64,000 bases of DNA from PALSA-188 sp963720075 (lineage in GTDB: Bacteria; Acidobacteriota; Terriglobia; Terriglobales; Acidobacteriaceae). The stretch lies in the NCBI GenBank assembly GCA_963720075.1, contig CAVREG010000016.1:310001-374000 (forward strand), written 5' to 3'. The position numbers and the translations under genes were made by a program. Below the pieces are notes generated by a model. It was not told where the DNA came from. It saw only the letters and a program-made list of their open reading frames with translations, and did not search any database. Within the stretch, counting starts at the first letter, position 1, and every line of letters starts with the position of its first letter. Below, one piece after another: positions 61,317 through 64,000 of this stretch.

Positions 61317-62038
61317 TTGACATCGCTTCCGGCATGGTCGCGCGCGAGTGTGAAAATATACCCAACTCCGCGAACCGTCTTAATCAATTCCGTGCCATTG
61401 TCGGAGTCGCCGAGCTTTTTGCGCACCTTGCTCACGTGCATATCAATGCTTCGGTCAAAGGGAGAAAACTTCCGGCTCAAAACTGTGTCCACCAGTTCCT
61501 CGCGGGCGACGACGCGCCCAGCCTCTCGCAACAAGACTTCTAAGAGATTGAATTCCACGGAAGTGAACTCAATGGGCACGCCTTTTTGCCGAACCGTTCG
61601 CGTGGCCGGATCAAGCTCAATCTCCCCCACGCGCACTACATCAGGAATCGGATCAACCTGCGGAGACGTTTTTGTCCGTCGCAAAATTGCGCGAATACGA
61701 GCGACAAGCTCACGCGGATTGAACGGCTTTGGGAGATAGTCATCGGCACCAATTTCGAGGCCCACGATGCGGTCAACATCTTCGCCGCGCGCCGTAAGCA
61801 ATAAAACCGGAATCTTTGATGTGCTTCTAATCCGGCGTAAAACATCGAGTCCATTGAGTCCGGGCAGCATGACGTCAAGCACGATTAATAACTGTGGACC
61901 GTTAAGAGCTCTTTCCAGGCCCCGCTTTCCATCAAAAATCGCTTCGACCTTGAAGCCTTCGGGTTCCAGGTACTCAGCGACCAGGCTGCACAGTTCCACA
62001 TCATCGTCAATAATCAGGATTTGATCCACGTTTGCCAT
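61313..62038 (-). CDS. cpxR: CpxR-like OmpR-family response regulator
   Basis: 241 residues from ATG at 62038. Receiver with phospho-acceptor Asp55 (IVLDVMLPGLNG). The run GLEIGADDYLPKPFNPRELV then ARIRAILRR is almost that of E. coli CpxR. A winged-helix DNA-binding domain follows (FTSVEFNLLEVLLREAGRVV, RSIDMHVSKVRKKLG). The upstream gap contains perfect and partial copies of the CpxR box. Divergent from a Spy-like gene. Confidence 0.88.
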   Translation of the reverse strand: MANVDQILIIDDDVELCSLVAEYLEPEGFKVEAIFDGKRGLERALNGPQLLIVLDVMLPGLNGLDVLRRIRSTSKIPVLLLTARGEDVDRIVGLEIGADDYLPKPFNPRELVARIRAILRRTKTSPQVDPIPDVVRVGEIELDPATRTVRQKGVPIEFTSVEFNLLEVLLREAGRVVAREELVDTVLSRKFSPFDRSIDMHVSKVRKKLGDSDNGTELIKTVRGVGYIFTLARDHAGSDVK

Positions 62039-62069
62039 TTCAGTTTCACACAGTGCCGACTGCACCGGC

Positions 62070-62084
62070 GTAAAGAATTGTCAT
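62070..62084 (+). promoter_or_regulatory. Partial CpxR-like box
   Basis: GTAAA-GAATT-GTCAT matches one half-site and the spacing of the GTAAA-N5-GTAAA consensus, 32 bases upstream of the regulator ATG. It could mediate autoregulation. Confidence 0.4.
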
Positions 62085-62101
62085 ACCAACGGACTCAATG
62101 G

Positions 62102-62137
62102 TTTACAAAACTTTACTCCGGTTGACTGACTCTTTAC
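62102..62137 (-). promoter_or_regulatory. CpxR-like binding box with third half-site
   Basis: On the minus strand 62116-62102 reads GTAAA-GTTTT-GTAAA, an exact match to the enterobacterial CpxR consensus. A third GTAAA (TTTAC on plus, 62133-62137) lies 21 bases away, two helical turns. It sits just before a TTGAGA -35-like element of the Spy-like gene. Confidence 0.7.
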
Positions 62138-62237
62138 CACATTTGAGAATGAGCTGTGTTTCTATCTATGGAACGAGATTAGTAGTAAGTGAAGACGAAT
62201 CCAGTTTTCACAGAAAGATCGTCCAGGAGGAATAAAC

Positions 62238-62732
62238 GTGAAAAGAAATAAATTCAAAATGCTAGGCGCGGGCCTTGCGCTCTTATTGATGGTAGGGTTC
62301 GCGGTATCGCAGGAAGCTGGCACGGGCATGGGTCCTCGCCACCACCGTGCCTTTGGTGGTGGACCGTTAGGTTTTTTCACCAAGGCGCTGGATCTCACTG
62401 ACGCGCAAAAGACGCAAATTAAGCAAATCATCGCCAACGAAAAACCAACCCTTCATCCGCTGATGCTTCAAGAAGGGCAAGCCCATCAGCAGATGATGCA
62501 ATTGGTTACCAGCGGCAATTTCGACGAGTCGAAAGCTCAGGCGATCATCTCGCAGGAAACCCAGACTCATTCGCAAATCGAACTGGAGCACGCCAAGATA
62601 ATGTCTCAGGCGTATCAGATTCTTACAACCGATCAGAAAACGAAGTTCGCGCAATTGCAGGCAAAGCACCAACAATGGATGTCGCAACATATGCAGCACG
62701 AGCAGTCAGAGCCGGCGACGCCAAATCAGTAA
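62238..62732 (+). CDS. CpxP/Spy-like periplasmic chaperone
   Basis: 164 residues. GTG start at 62238 with AGGAGG 7 bases upstream. Signal peptide (MLGAGLALLLMVGFAVSQ), then a Gly/His-rich stretch (GPRHHRAFGGG) and a helical body with two LTxxQ motifs: LTDAQ (about residue 52) and LTTDQ (about 134). Spy and CpxP share this motif and act as periplasmic chaperones; CpxP also dampens CpxA. It is divergent from cpxRA exactly as in enterobacteria. Confidence 0.85.
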   Translation: MKRNKFKMLGAGLALLLMVGFAVSQEAGTGMGPRHHRAFGGGPLGFFTKALDLTDAQKTQIKQIIANEKPTLHPLMLQEGQAHQQMMQLVTSGNFDESKAQAIISQETQTHSQIELEHAKIMSQAYQILTTDQKTKFAQLQAKHQQWMSQHMQHEQSEPATPNQ

Positions 62733-62805
62733 CTCGACATGATGCGGGGGGGGTACTCTTCCCTCCTCACATCCTTCTTAACATCTCGTGAAGGGAGATA
62801 AGCTC

Positions 62806-63027
62806 TTGGCTACCGCAACGATCCCCACGGAGTTTATAAATATCATTGCGACCGAAATGTCTTCTGGCGTTGAGAGAGCAGTTGACTACTGGCTGGCTCA
62901 AATTGATCAGATCGCGATGAACGATAAGATCACGCCCTCACTAAAGCTAGCCGCGATTCAGGGAGTTCTTCAAAACTACAAGCGGCTAACCGGAAAAACC
63001 CCACTGAAATTCGCGCGTGTTGGATAG
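62806..63027 (+). CDS. Hypothetical protein (73 aa)
   Basis: TTG at 62806 is preferred because GGGAG lies 8 bases upstream; GTG at 62788 would include this site inside the gene. The product is mainly helical (EFINIIATEMSSGVERAVDYW, LKLAAIQGVLQNYKRLTGK) with no signal peptide or known motif. It follows the Spy-like gene by about 75 bases and could be co-transcribed. Confidence 0.5.
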   Translation: MATATIPTEFINIIATEMSSGVERAVDYWLAQIDQIAMNDKITPSLKLAAIQGVLQNYKRLTGKTPLKFARVG

Positions 63028-63045
63028 TGCCCAGGAGAGAGTCCT

Positions 63046-63402
63046 ATGACTGCCGACATTGTTTATTCAATCCTCATTCGTTGCAGTTGGTTTTTCTTGT
63101 CGGGTGGACTTTTGTGTTGTTCCTGGCGTCGGCTGCCGCATTTCGCGAAGAGCTATCCGAGGCGTGGCCGACTGACGATGATTAGTGGCCACGGGGACGC
63201 CCGGTTCCGCGCGATCGTTCTTCCAGTCGAGATGCTATCAATTCCCGATATGGCCGACCCGTTTTTATCGCGATCGGCCTGCCGTATAGAAGCAATTAAA
63301 CGCATTAGTCAGTCTAAGCTTCCATGTTTTTTCGCCAGAAATAGGTTGGATCGAGAAACGTTTTGGCGCCGAAGTCTCTTGATCATCAGCCAACAAAATT
63401 AA
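63046..63402 (+). CDS. Hypothetical protein, weakly supported
   Basis: ATG preceded by AGGAGAG. An N-terminal hydrophobic stretch (IVYSILIRCSWFFLSGGLLC) could be a membrane anchor; the rest is basic, with no recognised domain. The stop overlaps the 3' end of the opposite-strand FAH-family gene by 17 bases. May be spurious. Confidence 0.3.
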   Translation: MTADIVYSILIRCSWFFLSGGLLCCSWRRLPHFAKSYPRRGRLTMISGHGDARFRAIVLPVEMLSIPDMADPFLSRSACRIEAIKRISQSKLPCFFARNRLDRETFWRRSLLIISQQN

Positions 63403-64000
63403 TCAGTGTTCCAATTCCTTCGATCGAAATGCGAATTTCATCGCCTTGATTCAGGGTGAACGAATCGGGCGGCACGATGCCGGTGCCGGTGAGCAGAAAA
63501 CATCCATTTGGAAAAACGTTGTCCCGGTAAAGGTAATGGACCAATGTAGCCGGATCTCGCTTCAGGCTGCTGAGAGTGGTAGAACCGGTAAACGCAGTCT
63601 GCCCTGCCCGCAAAATTTCCAGACTAATCTGCGTGGATGAAGGCAGCGGCTCTGATGTAACTAGAATGCCCGGACCCAGCGAGCAACTCCGGTTGTAGAC
63701 CTTCGCCTGCGGCAAATACAAAGGGTTCTCGCCTTCGATATCCCGGGAACTCATGTCATTGCCAATGGTGTAGCCGAGAATCTTTCCCCGAGGGCTTACC
63801 AGGAGGGTGAGTTCAGGTTCCGGTACCGACCAGGAAGCATCCTTGCGGATAGCGACTTTTCCATAATGACCGACGACGCGATTGGCAGTGGCTTTGAAGA
63901 AGAGTTCGGGCCGCTCGGCGGCGTACACGCGGTCGTAGAAATCTCCTCCGCCTGCGGATTTCGATTCATCCATGCGGGCGTCTCGACTCCGAAAGTAAGT
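63386..64000 (-). CDS. Fumarylacetoacetate-hydrolase (FAH) family protein, start beyond window
   Basis: The frame remains open to the right edge, and the nine codons before ATG 63973 (TYFRSRDAR) fit the family, so the gene begins outside. Visible blocks: AGGGDFYDRVY, ERPELFFKA, WSVPEPELTLLV (metal-binding Glu), GYTIGNDMSSRDIEGENPLY (metal Asp) and a C-terminal NQGDEIRISIEGIGTL. Members hydrolyse or decarboxylate acylpyruvates or act on sugar-acid keto compounds; this subgroup includes 2,4-diketo-3-deoxy sugar-acid hydrolases. Confidence 0.85.
   Translation of the reverse strand, partial: TYFRSRDARMDESKSAGGGDFYDRVYAAERPELFFKATANRVVGHYGKVAIRKDASWSVPEPELTLLVSPRGKILGYTIGNDMSSRDIEGENPLYLPQAKVYNRSCSLGPGILVTSEPLPSSTQISLEILRAGQTAFTGSTTLSSLKRDPATLVHYLYRDNVFPNGCFLLTGTGIVPPDSFTLNQGDEIRISIEGIGTLINFVG

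Noticed and set aside
60762..61739. Plus-strand ORF of 325 aa opposite cpxA/cpxR
   Set aside because: Antisense to two well-supported genes; no signal, motif or ribosome-binding site.

Overview
The window looks like chromosomal DNA of an Acidobacteriota bacterium (Terriglobia/Koribacter-like). This is inferred from gene content, not from a marker gene. The evidence is an Oar-type TonB receptor with an N-terminal carboxypeptidase-regulatory-like domain, DUF5666 and DUF1003 proteins, many PilZ proteins, a PEP-CTERM-like secreted protein, Spy/CpxP-like periplasmic proteins, and dispersed GC-rich inverted repeats of the kind common in this phylum. Translation genes are in the order rpsP-khpA-rimM-trmD-rplS-(PilZ)-rnhB. 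There are no rRNA, tRNA, CRISPR, phage or transposase genes. Both edges cut genes: a PilZ protein on the left and a fumarylacetoacetate-hydrolase family protein on the right.

Bases 1-5.6 kb are a regulatory and accessory stretch: PilZ, a frameshifted cysteine-repeat secreted protein, a zinc-ribbon protein, a stand-alone receiver, two Crp/Fnr paralogues separated by a dispersed repeat, a secreted protein with an internal duplication, and two very small ORFs. Bases 5.6-15.5 kb are metabolic: moaA, a hypothetical secreted protein, an SGNH hydrolase, the electron-transfer-flavoprotein set (etfB, small membrane gene, etfA, ETF-quinone oxidoreductase) interrupted by a four-helix-bundle gene with flanking inverted repeats, a CNB-DUF1003 protein, and a thiolase. 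Bases 15.5-17.1 kb hold an overlapping ECF sigma / membrane protein / Spy-like operon.

Bases 17.3-31.3 kb are mostly housekeeping: yebC, tlyA, nadK, an amidohydrolase, a di-haem cytochrome, lysA coupled to a GAF-GAF-PP2C phosphatase, and the rpsP-trmD-rplS cluster. Bases 31.4-39.1 kb are a one-directional block: a DUF5666 protein, a TonB receptor, a PAS histidine kinase, an NtrC-type regulator and a degenerate receiver protein. A MerR-like/TPR protein is transcribed divergently from it. Bases 40.5-41.5 kb hold a PilZ protein and a PEP-CTERM-like protein that converge on a shared terminator.

Bases 42.2-46.1 kb form an ECF sigma / zinc anti-sigma / B-box membrane protein / DUF4097 envelope-stress operon. 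Bases 46.1-59.7 kb carry an ABM monooxygenase, a beta-carbonic anhydrase, a receiver, a Tat-exported Gfo/Idh oxidoreductase, a PQQ dehydrogenase with an internal cytochrome c domain, a nucleoside hydrolase, a large secreted GH2 enzyme, an S9 peptidase and a lactonase-like lipoprotein, which suggests periplasmic turnover of sugars and peptides. Bases 59.9-62.7 kb hold the most striking unit: a CpxA/CpxR-like two-component system divergent from a CpxP/Spy-like gene, with a perfect match to the enterobacterial CpxR box (GTAAA-N5-GTAAA) between them. In all, three separate envelope-stress circuits lie within about 50 kb.
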